Assembly (NCBI GenBank): GCA_019638015.1
Contig: JAHBUP010000001.1
Coordinates: 248,001 to 312,000 of the forward strand
DNA length: 64,000 nt
Origin: Melioribacteraceae bacterium
Lineage (GTDB): Bacteria > Bacteroidota > Ignavibacteria > Ignavibacteriales > Melioribacteraceae
Reading direction: 5' to 3'
Shown: piece by piece, positions 26,131-35,721 of the stretch
How the letters are laid out: every line of letters begins with the position of its first letter
How positions within the stretch are numbered: position 1 is the first letter of the stretch
Notes under the pieces: model-generated
Databases searched by the model: none
What the model was told of the DNA's origin: nothing
Seen by the model: only the letters and a program-made list of their open reading frames with translations
Position numbers and translations under genes: made by a program

Positions 26131-27006
26131 TTAATTTAGTCGAATCCTATATACTGATGTATTAGCTGTAATATAGAGAGTTTTTCTATCCGAATCTCCC
26201 CAGTTGCAATTTGTTGGAGTTTCGGGGGTTTCGATTTTATCAAGATATTTTCCCTGTGGCGAAATTATCCAAACACCGCCTGGACCCGTACAATATAAAT
26301 TTCCCGCCGGATCAGTCTTCATTCCATCGGCGTATCCTTTTTGAGGGATTCTGTAAAATTCTCTTTTGTTAGAAATCGTTGAATCATTAATAACATCCCA
26401 AACATAAATTATGCATTTGGGGGATTCGCACACATAAAGTTTTTTTTCATCTGGGGAGAAACATATTCCGTTTGGTTTATCAAACGTGTCATCAATTAAA
26501 GTGACTTTACCAGTTGTACTAATTCTGTAAATTCCTTTGTGAGATAATTCAGTTGATTCCCCTTCGGGAACGTTAAAATCGGGATCGGTGAAAAATATGG
26601 AACCATCCGACTTCACAACTAAATCGTTAGGACTATTAAATTTTTTCCCTTTATAGTGTGAGGCGAGGACGGTTTGAGAGCCATCACTTTCGAGTCTGGC
26701 CACTCTTCTTAATTGTGTTTGCGCCATTATTAAATTACCATTATTATCATAAGTTAAACCGTTTGAAATACCCGAAGGCTTTAAGTAAACACTCGTACCG
26801 GAATCTTCAGTCCATCTGTACATTGTATTTGCAGGTTGCATATCGCTAAATAGTAAACCAAATCCATCTTTCCACACAGGTCCCTCAACAAATACAAATC
26901 CAGTAGCAATTTTTTCAAGTTTTGCATTTTGGGGGATTGGCGATTGCGCGTTGGCGATAGATATTTGCACTAGTAATACTATTATAATAAAATATTTTGT
27001 TTTCAC
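26131..27006 (-). CDS. Secreted SMP-30/gluconolactonase family protein
   Basis: 291 residues with a signal peptide (about 1-20). The six-bladed propeller motifs of the SMP-30/gluconolaconase/LRE group are seen: FVEGPVWKDG, SNGLTYDNNGNL, NSPNDLVVKSDGSIFFTDPDF, KPNGICFSPDEKKLYVCES and YADGMKTDPAGNLYCTG. The conserved Glu and Asn/Asp residues expected to bind calcium are in place (EGP, SPND, DG). It likely hydrolyses a sugar lactone or related ester outside the cytoplasm. It stands alone, divergent from proB. Confidence 0.87.
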   Translation of the reverse strand: MKTKYFIIIVLLVQISIANAQSPIPQNAKLEKIATGFVFVEGPVWKDGFGLLFSDMQPANTMYRWTEDSGTSVYLKPSGISNGLTYDNNGNLIMAQTQLRRVARLESDGSQTVLASHYKGKKFNSPNDLVVKSDGSIFFTDPDFNVPEGESTELSHKGIYRISTTGKVTLIDDTFDKPNGICFSPDEKKLYVCESPKCIIYVWDVINDSTISNKREFYRIPQKGYADGMKTDPAGNLYCTGPGGVWIISPQGKYLDKIETPETPTNCNWGDSDRKTLYITANTSVYRIRLN

Positions 27007-27081
27007 TTCAACTCCATTAATAATATAATTGCAACACTAATTTATAATAGTTTTTAATTAATTAAATATGGCAAACGACAA

Positions 27082-28218
27082 TTGGATGAAAAAATTTTAA
27101 AAAACTGGAAGCGCGCGGTTATTAAAATTGGCAGTTCCTTGATTGCACCTGGCGGAAAAAGTATAAGCGCAAAACATACATTGCCTATTGCAAAATTTAT
27201 TACTGAATGCAGAGCCAAGGGAAAGGAAATCATACTGGTTTCATCGGGCGCTGTCGCGGCAGGATTATCGACCCAGCCACAAATGCAGAGAAGAACTTCA
27301 AGAACAATCCCCGAAAAACAAGCTCTCGCGGCAATTGGACAGCCATTATTAATGCAAAGTTGGAGTCGTTTTTTTGATTTTCCCTGTTCTCAATTATTAT
27401 TGACACATGAAGATATTAATGACAGGAAACGATTTGTAAATGCAAAAAATACACTTCATATTCTATTGGAATTAGGAACGCTTCCAATATTTAACGAAAA
27501 CGATACTGTTGCGGTGGAAGAATTAAAAGTTGGAGATAATGATAATCTTGCCGCTTATGTGGCAATGTTAGCCGAAGCTGATTTGTTAATAATTTGTTCC
27601 GATGTTGATGGATTGTATGAGACAGACCCGAATAAAAATGGAAACGCAAAATTAATTCCTGTCGTTAAAAAAATTGATCAAAGTATATTCGACTTTGCGC
27701 TTGGCTCTAATAATCCAGTGGCAACTGGTGGAATGAAAACAAAAATAGAAGCAGCCCATAAAGCAGCAGTTCGGGGAATCAATACAATTATCATCAATAG
27801 TACTAAAAGCGAAGTTCTTGATGACCTATTAAAAGATAAAGTTTCTGGCACAATATTCTTGAAATCAAATAATCCAATGACCGCAAAAAAACATTGGATT
27901 TTTCACGCACATAAGCCAAAAGGAAAAATATTTATTGATGCCGGCGCTTCTAAAGCAATAATACAAAAGGGGGCTTCACTTCTTCCATCCGGAATAAATA
28001 GATCAGAGGGGAATTTCAAGAAAGGGGACGCGGTTGAGATAATTGTGCTTTCAGATAACACACAAAACACAGTAGCAAAAGGAATTGTTAAGTATAATTC
28101 AGATGAAATCAAAATAATTGCTGGTAAAAAAAGCAGGGAGATAATCACACTTCTGGGGTATAATATTTCCGACGAAATAATAAATAGAGATGAACTTGTT
28201 TTAATTCAAGAATTATAG
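27082..28218 (+). CDS. proB: Glutamate 5-kinase
   Basis: 378 residues, usual length for a kinase plus PUA form. It phosphorylates glutamate as the first step of proline synthesis. Kinase motifs: VIKIGSSLI, SSGAVAAG, NENDTVAV, GDNDNLAA, CSDVDGLY and TGGMKTK. The C-terminal PUA domain covers about 280-375. The start is TTG at 27082, the only start near the family N-terminus. proA follows after 8 bases. Proline feedback is a known property of the family. Confidence 0.95.
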   Translation: MDEKILKNWKRAVIKIGSSLIAPGGKSISAKHTLPIAKFITECRAKGKEIILVSSGAVAAGLSTQPQMQRRTSRTIPEKQALAAIGQPLLMQSWSRFFDFPCSQLLLTHEDINDRKRFVNAKNTLHILLELGTLPIFNENDTVAVEELKVGDNDNLAAYVAMLAEADLLIICSDVDGLYETDPNKNGNAKLIPVVKKIDQSIFDFALGSNNPVATGGMKTKIEAAHKAAVRGINTIIINSTKSEVLDDLLKDKVSGTIFLKSNNPMTAKKHWIFHAHKPKGKIFIDAGASKAIIQKGASLLPSGINRSEGNFKKGDAVEIIVLSDNTQNTVAKGIVKYNSDEIKIIAGKKSREIITLLGYNISDEIINRDELVLIQEL

Positions 28219-28226
28219 GTGCCTGA

Positions 28227-29486
28227 TTGGATAAACAATTATTAGAAATTGTAAAAAATAGTTTTTCGGCTTCAAAAAAATTGGCAAAGTTGAATAGCGC
28301 AAAAAAGGATGAAATTCTTTCTGCGATGGCGGATCAACTTGTACATAGTGAGGAGTTAATACTGAACGCCAACAAAACTGATATTGAATATGCGAGAAAG
28401 AAGCAGTTATCCGATTCGATGATAGATAGATTATTATTAACTTCCGAAAGACTTCATTCTATGGCGAACGCAATTCGCGAAGTAATTGAACTGTCTGATC
28501 CTGTTGGAAAATTTAGTGGTCAGAGAATTAGACCGAATGGATTGAATATAAATATGATGAGTATTCCTCTTGGGGTCATTGCAATCATTTATGAAGCCCG
28601 ACCTAATGTTACATCGGATGCGGCCGCACTTTGTATTAAAAGTGGAAACGCTGTAATTCTTAGAGGAGGCTCCGAAGCATTTAATTCTAATATTGAAATA
28701 GTAAAAGCTTTACGCTCCGGCATTGAATCAACAAATGTTGATCCATCTATACTTTCTTTTATTCCAACTACAGATCGAGATGCAATGCTGGAATTGTTAA
28801 AGCTTGATGAGTATATTGATTTGGTAATTCCACGAGGCGGGGAAGGATTAATTCGTTTTGTTGCAGAGAATAGCCGCATTCCAGTTATAAAACATTATAA
28901 AGGAGTGTGTCATTTATATATAGATGAAGCAGCAGATCAGGATACCGCAATAAATATCTTAATTGATGGAAAAACCTCTCGTCCAGGCGTTTGTAACGCG
29001 CTCGAAACAATGCTTGTTCATAAAAATATAGCCAATGAATTTTTACCAAAAGCAGAAGCATTTCTAATTTCTAAAAATGTTGAAATAAGAGGATGCTCTG
29101 AAACAATCAAAATATTGCCAAATATTAAACTTGCTGATGATAATGATTTTTATGCTGAATATTTATCTCTAATTATTTCAATCAAAGTGGTCGACAATAT
29201 TGATGAGGCGGTGGCTCATATTGAAAAGTATGGATCAAATCATACGGAAGTTATTGTTACAAAGAATAATGAAAGTGCTGAAAAATTTATCAAAGAAATA
29301 AATTCATCGTCGGTAATGGTAAATGCTTCTTCCCGGTTTGCAGATGGGGGAGAATTAGGACTTGGCGCAGAAATAGGAATTTCTACAACAAAGCTTCATG
29401 CATATGGACCGATGGGACTTGAATCCCTAACAACTAAGAAATTTGTAGTTATTGGAGATGGGCAAGTCCGGCACAAAATTAATTGA
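28227..29486 (+). CDS. proA: Gamma-glutamyl phosphate reductase
   Basis: 419 residues, normal length. It reduces gamma-glutamyl phosphate to glutamate semialdehyde with NADPH. Seen: IYEARPNVTSDAAALCIKSGNAVILRGGSEA, the VIPRGGEGLIRF segment and the catalytic-cysteine segment TSRPGVCNALET, followed by SSRFADGGELGLGAEIGIST. It also starts with TTG (28227). It is transcribed with proB. proC is not in the window. Confidence 0.96.
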   Translation: MDKQLLEIVKNSFSASKKLAKLNSAKKDEILSAMADQLVHSEELILNANKTDIEYARKKQLSDSMIDRLLLTSERLHSMANAIREVIELSDPVGKFSGQRIRPNGLNINMMSIPLGVIAIIYEARPNVTSDAAALCIKSGNAVILRGGSEAFNSNIEIVKALRSGIESTNVDPSILSFIPTTDRDAMLELLKLDEYIDLVIPRGGEGLIRFVAENSRIPVIKHYKGVCHLYIDEAADQDTAINILIDGKTSRPGVCNALETMLVHKNIANEFLPKAEAFLISKNVEIRGCSETIKILPNIKLADDNDFYAEYLSLIISIKVVDNIDEAVAHIEKYGSNHTEVIVTKNNESAEKFIKEINSSSVMVNASSRFADGGELGLGAEIGISTTKLHAYGPMGLESLTTKKFVVIGDGQVRHKIN

Positions 29487-29490
29487 GTAA

Positions 29491-31434
29491 TTAATTATTG
29501 TGAGGCGGTCTCATCACATTTAATAAATTAAGAATAATAAAGACTGATTCATTATCGCGGACAACTGCCTGAACGAAATCATTTTCTGTTTTCTTTTTAA
29601 AGTCGGGTGGACTTTCAATTTGTTCTGCTTTCACATCATAAACACCATCAACACTATCAACAATTAACCCCAATCGAATAATTACTTTATTGATCTCATC
29701 TTCAACAATAATAATTCTTGTTTTATCGTTATATGCGGTTTCTTCCAAACCAATTTTTAAGCGCAAATCTATAACAGGCACAATATTGCCTCTTAAATTA
29801 ATTACACCCTTTATATAGTGATGTGCATTTGGAACACGTGTAATGTTTGTTAATCTGATAATAGAAGTAATTCTTAAAATATCAATGGCGAAAGTTTCTT
29901 TTTCAAGGAAGAAGCGTAAATATTTTCCTTCAAGACTGAGCGCGGCCTTTGTATGAGCATCAATGTCTCCCTTTTCGGTACGTTCGAGCAATTGTCTTGC
30001 TTTTTCAACAAAATCAATTTTTGAGGCTTTGCTAACCGCATCGCTTTTATCTTTATCGGAACATACTAAATCTGCAAATCTCATATCAAAGAATTGATTC
30101 AAATCAATAATATTTCCAATACCCATTTCTTTGTTCATATAATTCTGAATGAAATCTAAATCGGCTTTTACAGGGTAAAGGTTGCTTGTTTTAATTCCCT
30201 TCGGTTCTGTTAAAACATTTTTAAGAACAGGTACCTTTAAGCCAAGTTCCTTTTTCGGGTCAAGAAATTCAACTGCGATCTCTGCGGCAAGTGCCGGTTT
30301 TTCTTCTATATATCTACCGGCTTGAACAATATATGAAACAAATTCCTGAACAGCCTCCGGAAAGTTTTTTATGAAATCAGATTGAACCGCCAATACACAG
30401 CAGGGATGATTTTCCCACAATTCACTAGAAAGATACTGAAGATCAGCAATTCCACCGGCAATTGCTTTCGTGCCAATAGGTTCAGCAACCATATACCCAC
30501 TGGCTTTTTCGTTCTCATTTAAAAACTCGGGCATCTTAATTGGAGCAACAACTTCAAATTCCACATCCACATTTGGTTCACCTGTAACTCCCGGATTCAA
30601 TCCAATATTCTTGAAGAAAATATGAGAAAGCATATTATGGATTGACATTTTGTGAGGAATATAAAATGATTTTCCTCTAAAAAAATCTTTTCCGGTAACA
30701 TGATTGCCTGTTTTGTTTCTAACGCAGCAGCTTCCGTTTTTATGTGCAAATAATATTAAGCGAAGAGGCACACCATAATTATATAAATCCATAGCCAGCG
30801 GAGCCAGAATAAATGCCACATCTGCAGTGCCATTTTCTAATGATTTAGCAACAGTATTCCAGCTCGACATGCATTCAGTTTCTAGTTCAAAATGTTTTGG
30901 CTCAATTTCCTTTTTCTTAATTAAATGTTTTAAAACGCCAAGGGTTAAGTGATCGGTTATTTGAATATGAATTGCCTTCATTTTTACTTTACCTGAAGAG
31001 GTAACTTTGGATTCATAATTAACCTCTTTAATTTCATCACTTTCATTTTTAATCCCGAAAGCCTCATTCATTTTTTCGAGCAGCTCGGTATTATTGAAAG
31101 GTTTTGATATAAAACTGCTAACCCCGGCGGATGCCGCGCTTTCAATCTCCTTTTTTTCACCTCTTCCGGTTGCCATTAAAAAGGGAATATCTTTCGTCGA
31201 ATCGTTGGAGCGTACCCATTTCAGTAATTCAAAACCATCCATCTCCGGCATATTCCAATCACTAATAATCAGTTCAACTTTCGAATCGTTTTCTAAATAC
31301 TCAACCGCTCTTTTTCCATTTTCAGCTTGAATTACATTTGTAAAACCGAGTGAGTTTAGTGTTTTTAATTCCATTTGACGCATTACACCGGCATCTTCAA
31401 CAAGAAGAATTTTAATGTTTTTTTGCAGTTCCAT
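29491..31434 (-). CDS. REC - NrtA/SsuA-like substrate-binding - CheW fusion protein
   Basis: 647 residues with three parts. Residues 6-126 are a receiver domain (acidic pair E13-D14, phospho-acceptor D59 in ISDWNMPEMDG, K111 in ISKPF). Residues about 151-450 resemble nitrate/sulfonate/bicarbonate periplasmic binding proteins (SWNTVAKSLENGTADVAFI, ELWENHPCCVLAV), but here with no signal peptide, so cytoplasmic. Residues 503-641 are a CheW domain (FAIDILRITSIIR, IKGVINLRGNIVPVIDLR). It may couple a ligand and a phosphorylation input to a chemotaxis array. No other chemotaxis gene is nearby. Confidence 0.85.
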   Translation of the reverse strand: MELQKNIKILLVEDAGVMRQMELKTLNSLGFTNVIQAENGKRAVEYLENDSKVELIISDWNMPEMDGFELLKWVRSNDSTKDIPFLMATGRGEKKEIESAASAGVSSFISKPFNNTELLEKMNEAFGIKNESDEIKEVNYESKVTSSGKVKMKAIHIQITDHLTLGVLKHLIKKKEIEPKHFELETECMSSWNTVAKSLENGTADVAFILAPLAMDLYNYGVPLRLILFAHKNGSCCVRNKTGNHVTGKDFFRGKSFYIPHKMSIHNMLSHIFFKNIGLNPGVTGEPNVDVEFEVVAPIKMPEFLNENEKASGYMVAEPIGTKAIAGGIADLQYLSSELWENHPCCVLAVQSDFIKNFPEAVQEFVSYIVQAGRYIEEKPALAAEIAVEFLDPKKELGLKVPVLKNVLTEPKGIKTSNLYPVKADLDFIQNYMNKEMGIGNIIDLNQFFDMRFADLVCSDKDKSDAVSKASKIDFVEKARQLLERTEKGDIDAHTKAALSLEGKYLRFFLEKETFAIDILRITSIIRLTNITRVPNAHHYIKGVINLRGNIVPVIDLRLKIGLEETAYNDKTRIIIVEDEINKVIIRLGLIVDSVDGVYDVKAEQIESPPDFKKKTENDFVQAVVRDNESVFIILNLLNVMRPPHNN

Positions 31435-31553
31435 GTTTTTTCAAATTTAGTTTTAGAATATGGGCGACTAAGGGATATTTCACCTTATAAATTATCGAAG
31501 GTTTTTAGGGTTTTTTAAAGGTTAGAATGAAGAAAAGTCAACGAAATTTAAAT

Positions 31554-31579
31554 CCTCCGGAATTTGGTGATTCCGGAGG
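31554..31579. terminator. Terminator 3' of rubrerythrin
   Basis: CCTCCGGAAT (31554-31563) and ATTCCGGAGG (31570-31579) form a perfect 10-bp stem with a 6-base loop. It lies 12 bases beyond the minus-strand rubrerythrin stop. Confidence 0.7.
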
Positions 31580-31590
31580 TAAACTAAAGA

Positions 31591-32088
31591 TTAAACTTGA
31601 ACATATTTTGAAGCTAGAGTACCGCAAATTGGGCAATTATTTTCGGGTTTGCCAATTTCGATATGACCACAAATTGGACATAAATATATTTCACTTGTAT
31701 CGAGATCTTTTCCTTCAAGTGCAGCCTGGAGAGCTAAATTATATAATTCAGCATGTACTTTTTCTGCATCAAGCGCGTAATTAAACATTCTTTTGGCTTT
31801 ATGATTTTCATTGACTGCTAATTCATGCATTGGCGGGTACATTTCAGAAAATTCATAAGTCTCTCCAGCTATCGCCGAGCGGAGGTTATCGATAGTTGAT
31901 CCCACAGCCTCGAGTGCAGCTAGATGTCCCTCTGCATGAATTCTTTCCGCCTCTGCTGCTGTTGCAAATAGTTTAGCAATATTCGGAAATCCATCTTTTT
32001 CAGCCTTTTTTGCAAAGGCTTTATATTTTTGATTAGCCTGACTCTCTCCCGCAAAGGCTTCTTTCAGATTATCATGAGTTGACGCCAT
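31591..32088 (-). CDS. Rubrerythrin
   Basis: 165 residues: an N-terminal ferritin-like di-iron domain (E15 in FAGESQANQKY, then AEAERIHAEGH, AGETYEFSEMYP and DAEKVHAELY) and a C-terminal rubredoxin-like domain with C137-x2-C140 and C152-x2-C155. It reduces hydrogen peroxide in the cytoplasm and protects oxygen-sensitive enzymes. This fits a bacterium that uses glycyl-radical and radical SAM enzymes. It is a single gene with a hairpin terminator after it. Confidence 0.96.
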   Translation of the reverse strand: MASTHDNLKEAFAGESQANQKYKAFAKKAEKDGFPNIAKLFATAAEAERIHAEGHLAALEAVGSTIDNLRSAIAGETYEFSEMYPPMHELAVNENHKAKRMFNYALDAEKVHAELYNLALQAALEGKDLDTSEIYLCPICGHIEIGKPENNCPICGTLASKYVQV

Positions 32089-32173
32089 TTTTTCTCCTTA
32101 TATTTTTAATTAGTATTAATAGATTCTAAAGTCTTATTTAAATATGAAAAATCTCAACAAAAATTGCAATTTT

Positions 32174-32827
32174 CTAAGCTCTGCTAAAAATCTGATCTAA
32201 TGAATAGGTAGTATGTTTTCCCAATTTTATATCTTTAGCGGAATTTAACATTCCAATAGCGACTGTTCTCGCTGGGATCGGCTTATACTTTTTAATAGCT
32301 GGAATCATTAAAGTGAGGAAATTCATTATAAAAATTCCAACTTTTTCTAAAATTCTACTCTCATCTCTTTTCCCCACCAATATAGACGGCTGAAAAATTA
32401 CAGTTTTTTCAAATGGAAGCAGTTTCACAGAATCCTCCAGCTCCCCTTTTATTCTAAGATAAAAATTTTTTGACTTTGGATTTGCTCCTGTTGATGAAAC
32501 AAGAAAATAATTTTTAACTGAGTTTTCAGAGGCAATCTTTGCAAAGTTTAACTGATACTCAAAATCAATTTTGTACTGCTCCTTTTTTGTGCCCGCCTTT
32601 TTTATTGTCGTACCCAAACAGCTAAAAAGCTCATCCCCGGTAATTAACTCATTATATTTTTCTAACTCATCAAATGAAATTAGAAATTCTTCTAATTTAT
32701 CAACTTTTATATTTAGTGACCGACGGGAAAAAGTTTTTACTTTTGAGTACTCTTTATCTTCGAGAAGAAGTTTTACCAATTCTTTGCCCACAAGTCCCGT
32801 TGAACCAATAACAATAGCTGTTTTCAT
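32174..32827 (-). CDS. NAD(P)-binding Rossmann protein (HTATIP2/YbjT-like)
   Basis: 217 residues. The N-terminal dinucleotide motif GSTGLVGKELVKLLL and the SCLGTT and SSTGAN segments place it in the atypical short-chain dehydrogenase group containing HTATIP2/TIP30-like proteins. The YLRIKGELE segment gives the Tyr-x3-Lys-like pair. The substrate is unknown. Its ATG shares one base with the stop of the upstream phosphatase gene (TAATG), so the two are translationally coupled. Confidence 0.8.
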   Translation of the reverse strand: MKTAIVIGSTGLVGKELVKLLLEDKEYSKVKTFSRRSLNIKVDKLEEFLISFDELEKYNELITGDELFSCLGTTIKKAGTKKEQYKIDFEYQLNFAKIASENSVKNYFLVSSTGANPKSKNFYLRIKGELEDSVKLLPFEKTVIFQPSILVGKRDESRILEKVGIFIMNFLTLMIPAIKKYKPIPARTVAIGMLNSAKDIKLGKHTTYSLDQIFSRA

Positions 32828-33474
32828 TAGTCAATGGTATATAAATAGTTTGGAAGTTTAATCTTTATGCCCGCATAACCTCCTACCATATCGCTCCACT
32901 GATCTCCGACGCAGGCAATAATATTATAACCCTTTTCAGTTAATTCTTTTCTCTTTAAAGCCTTGAATTCAGCTGCAGGAATTTTCATCTCACTTTTGTG
33001 CCGAACAATTAACGTATCAAAAACTGTATATCCTTCATTAATTAAATTATTATAAGTCGCCTCTCTTGCCTCCTCATATCTGCCTGTTATAAAAATAATT
33101 GCAACATTTTTACTTATTAAATAATTATAAAACTTCAGTGATTGAGGAATTGCCTTGGCATCTCCCTGGGTTATCCATTCATGCCACAAGCTGGGTACAT
33201 AACCAAAACCAATTTCCTTGGTGTGTTCGTAATTTGAAAGAGCGGTTTCATCAATGTCAAAAACAACCGCAGGATTTACAACTGGACTAAGCCTTTCAAT
33301 ATCTTTTAAGGCGGAGGCAAATATTTCTTCGGTTTCTTTCTCAAAGTTACCCGATTCATAATAGTTTTGAACAAGTGATTTAGTTTCGCTTAAGTTTACG
33401 AGTTTGAATTCAGAACTTGCAGAACATCCTGCCAGAAAAATTATTAAAAGCGCTACTTTAACGGTTTTTATCAT
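32827..33474 (-). CDS. HAD-family acid phosphatase lipoprotein
   Basis: 215 residues from the ATG at 33474. This start gives MIKTVKVALLIIFLAGCSAS with a lipobox ending in the lipidated Cys; the frame is open further upstream without sense. HAD motif I is VVFDIDETALSN, motif II is IFITGR, and motif III/IV is VGDQWSDMVGG. This fits the class B/e(P4)-type (subfamily IIIB) phosphatases, which act on nucleotides or other phosphomonoesters outside the cytoplasm. The protein is probably anchored in the outer or inner membrane. Confidence 0.86.
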   Translation of the reverse strand: MIKTVKVALLIIFLAGCSASSEFKLVNLSETKSLVQNYYESGNFEKETEEIFASALKDIERLSPVVNPAVVFDIDETALSNYEHTKEIGFGYVPSLWHEWITQGDAKAIPQSLKFYNYLISKNVAIIFITGRYEEAREATYNNLINEGYTVFDTLIVRHKSEMKIPAAEFKALKRKELTEKGYNIIACVGDQWSDMVGGYAGIKIKLPNYLYTID

Positions 33475-33728
33475 TTTGTATTCTTTTATGTTAATGAACA
33501 TTACAAATAAATTAAAACAAGTTGGATTTAGCAACCAATTCTAATGCAAAAATCCATATTCTCATTGGTTCTTTTTATTTGAATTCTAAATTTAGAGCAA
33601 CCGATAAATGCTGGTTTGTAATTGGGGCTAAAAATAGATTTTCCGCAGAAATTCTTTGAGAAGATTGAAAATTATTCGAGAAGCATTTCAGGTTATTGAT
33701 TCAATAATTTTATAATTGTCTTCGTCAA

Positions 33729-34148
33729 TTATGATTGAGGAAATGAATTAAAATTCATCAATGAACTAAAACCATAAAAAAAGAATAAAATAATAAGTAG
33801 AATATAAAACACCGTTAAAACTATTCCAACAATGATCAATATCTTAAATATTTTGAAGTATTTGTTTTGTAGTTCAAACCCAGCTTTTAATGCTTGATTG
33901 TTATTCGACATTCTATATATGGAAAATTGATCTGCCGCTTCCCGAATTCTTAAACCCGCAATAATTATTGGAATTCCGAACACAGCTCCAATAATTGTTA
34001 AGCAGCTTAATACTCCGTAGATAATTGTAAATAAGCCGACAAAATGCATATCCTTTGTAAGCTTTTCAAAAATGAAACCAAAATTTGACGTTGGACGGTA
34101 ATTTTGTTCGGGGGATGAATTAATCCCATACTCATCAAAGTTTTCCAT
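33729..34148 (-). CDS. Small DUF5362-like membrane protein
   Basis: 139 residues. A polar N-terminus (about 1-30) is followed by two pairs of hydrophobic helices (HFVGLFTIIYGVLSCLTIIGAVFGIPIIIAGL, then IFKILIIVGIVLTVFYILLIILFFF). The amphipathic linker contains RIREAADQF. This resembles DUF5362, found widely in this group. The function is unknown. Confidence 0.65.
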   Translation of the reverse strand: MENFDEYGINSSPEQNYRPTSNFGFIFEKLTKDMHFVGLFTIIYGVLSCLTIIGAVFGIPIIIAGLRIREAADQFSIYRMSNNNQALKAGFELQNKYFKIFKILIIVGIVLTVFYILLIILFFFYGFSSLMNFNSFPQS

Positions 34149-34165
34149 AATGCCTTCTCAATCAA

Positions 34166-34363
34166 TTATTTTCTTTTTTTTCTTCCGCCAAACTTGGCAA
34201 TTAAGAAATCACGACTGCTTTTCTGTTCTTGAATTAATTCCTTTTTTGAGAATTCCACTTTGCCACTTAATACACAGCCGGTTCTGCCCGGAATACAATC
34301 TCTTTGAAGCCTGTTACACTTATTAAACTCTAAATCAAGATGAGGACACGAGAAAGAACTCAT
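34166..34363 (-). CDS. Small cysteine-containing conserved protein (65 residues)
   Basis: Four cysteines (CPHLD, KCNR, DCIPG and GCVLSG) precede a basic tail (GGRKKRK). The spacing could bind zinc or an iron-sulfur cluster. It lies 11 bases after the ACT-domain gene stop and 17 bases before the DUF5362-like gene, so it is probably part of one operon. I do not recognise the family. Confidence 0.6.
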   Translation of the reverse strand: MSSFSCPHLDLEFNKCNRLQRDCIPGRTGCVLSGKVEFSKKELIQEQKSSRDFLIAKFGGRKKRK

Positions 34364-34374
34364 TATCTTAATCT

Positions 34375-34764
34375 CTACTCGATCTTATAATTATTTGTTA
34401 CAATAAATCCGGCTTTTTGCAAAGCTGTAATAGCAGTTTGCAGTTTATTTTTTTTAACAAAAATATAATCGGTATTATAAGTAGAAACGGCAAAAATGCT
34501 GATAAATGCTTCGGCAAGAATTTTAGTTAATCTCGCGAGTACACCAACAACAGAAAGATCCAACACATCATCTGCTTTTAAACAAACCCAATCTTTATTT
34601 GAATCCTTTGTACTAATTTCAATTTCTGAAGCGCACACAATCGAAAGTTCATCGTCTGATTTTCCAATCCAGTAAAATTCACTTTTAAATAATTCCGGCG
34701 GAACTTTATCAGCCGGGTCGAGTTTGTGAATAGTGTAATTAGCGTTTAATACAGTTATCTTCAT
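34375..34764 (-). CDS. ACT-domain protein
   Basis: 129 residues. The second half (LKADDVLDLSVVGVLARLTKILAEAFISIFAVSTYNTDYIFV) is an ACT fold of the COG3603/CASTOR-like type, which usually binds amino acids. The first half is a related beta-rich half. There is no catalytic domain, so it is probably a ligand-responsive regulator. It is 24 bases after the methyltransferase stop. Confidence 0.75.
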   Translation of the reverse strand: MKITVLNANYTIHKLDPADKVPPELFKSEFYWIGKSDDELSIVCASEIEISTKDSNKDWVCLKADDVLDLSVVGVLARLTKILAEAFISIFAVSTYNTDYIFVKKNKLQTAITALQKAGFIVTNNYKIE

Positions 34765-34788
34765 CTCAATCTATATTTAATGAAAAAA

Positions 34789-35541
34789 TCATAGTGAAGA
34801 AATAACCAGCATTTCATAATCGGAAGTTGTAAGCTCTCTTTTGGGAAGCCATTTTCCTATATCACAACCCAGAATTTCGATATTCTTAAATCCAACCGAC
34901 TTCAATAACCAGGTAATTTCAGAGGGGACGTAGTACCTTTCATTACATTTTAAAAGTTGAGTTTCCCCAGAGTCATTTACAATTTCATATTCATTATAAT
35001 CACGAAAAGTCATTAAATCAAATGAGTTGGCTCTGTTTATTCCACCGGTACTATTTTTATTAATAAATTCCTGAATGGAATTAAAAAGTGGAAATAACCC
35101 ATTTAAAGTAGTAAAGATTAATTTCCCTCCCTCTTTGAGTACTTTTCTTGCGGACTGCAAAATCATGAAATTCAATTCGTCAGTTTCCATTAAGGGGAAT
35201 CCTCCCTCGCAAATCATTATTGCTAAATCAAAATTATTTTCAAAAGGAAGATTTCTAGCATCGGCCTGCATAAATTTTATCTCAACATTTTGAGCCGCCG
35301 CGTTTAATCTAGCCTTTGCAAGCATTTGTTCAGAGAGATCTATTCCGGTTAAATCATAACCTCTTTTTGCCAATTCAATAGAATGCCTGCCTGTGCCGCA
35401 TCCTATGTCTAGTATTTTTAATGATTTGTTGAATTGAATCTCTTCCTCAATAAAATCAACCTCACCAATTGTTCCGGTTGTAAAGTCTTCACTTTCATAT
35501 TTGTTAGCATAGTTTTTAAATAATTCTTCGTACCACTGCAT
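34789..35541 (-). CDS. Class I SAM-dependent methyltransferase
   Basis: 250 residues. Motif I is LDIGCGTGRHSIELA, an acidic residue ends the second strand (LTGIDLSEQML), and motif II/III segments are QADARNLPFENNFDLAI and LKEGGKLIFTT. The acceptor is unknown. It is first in a short minus-strand run with the ACT, Cys-rich and DUF5362-like genes. Confidence 0.85.
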   Translation of the reverse strand: MQWYEELFKNYANKYESEDFTTGTIGEVDFIEEEIQFNKSLKILDIGCGTGRHSIELAKRGYDLTGIDLSEQMLAKARLNAAAQNVEIKFMQADARNLPFENNFDLAIMICEGGFPLMETDELNFMILQSARKVLKEGGKLIFTTLNGLFPLFNSIQEFINKNSTGGINRANSFDLMTFRDYNEYEIVNDSGETQLLKCNERYYVPSEITWLLKSVGFKNIEILGCDIGKWLPKRELTTSDYEMLVISSL

Positions 35542-35721
35542 TTTATCTCCCGAATAATTTACGTGAATAAGTTAAATTTTGGAGTAGAAGTTAATTTTTT
35601 ATTGACTACATATCAATCATTGGAACAATCTGAGTAGCTAAAATTGATTATTTTTCTTACAAAAATTAGAGTAAATTCTGGGTGTTTTTATTGAGAAACT
35701 AAATAAACTATTGGAGAAATA

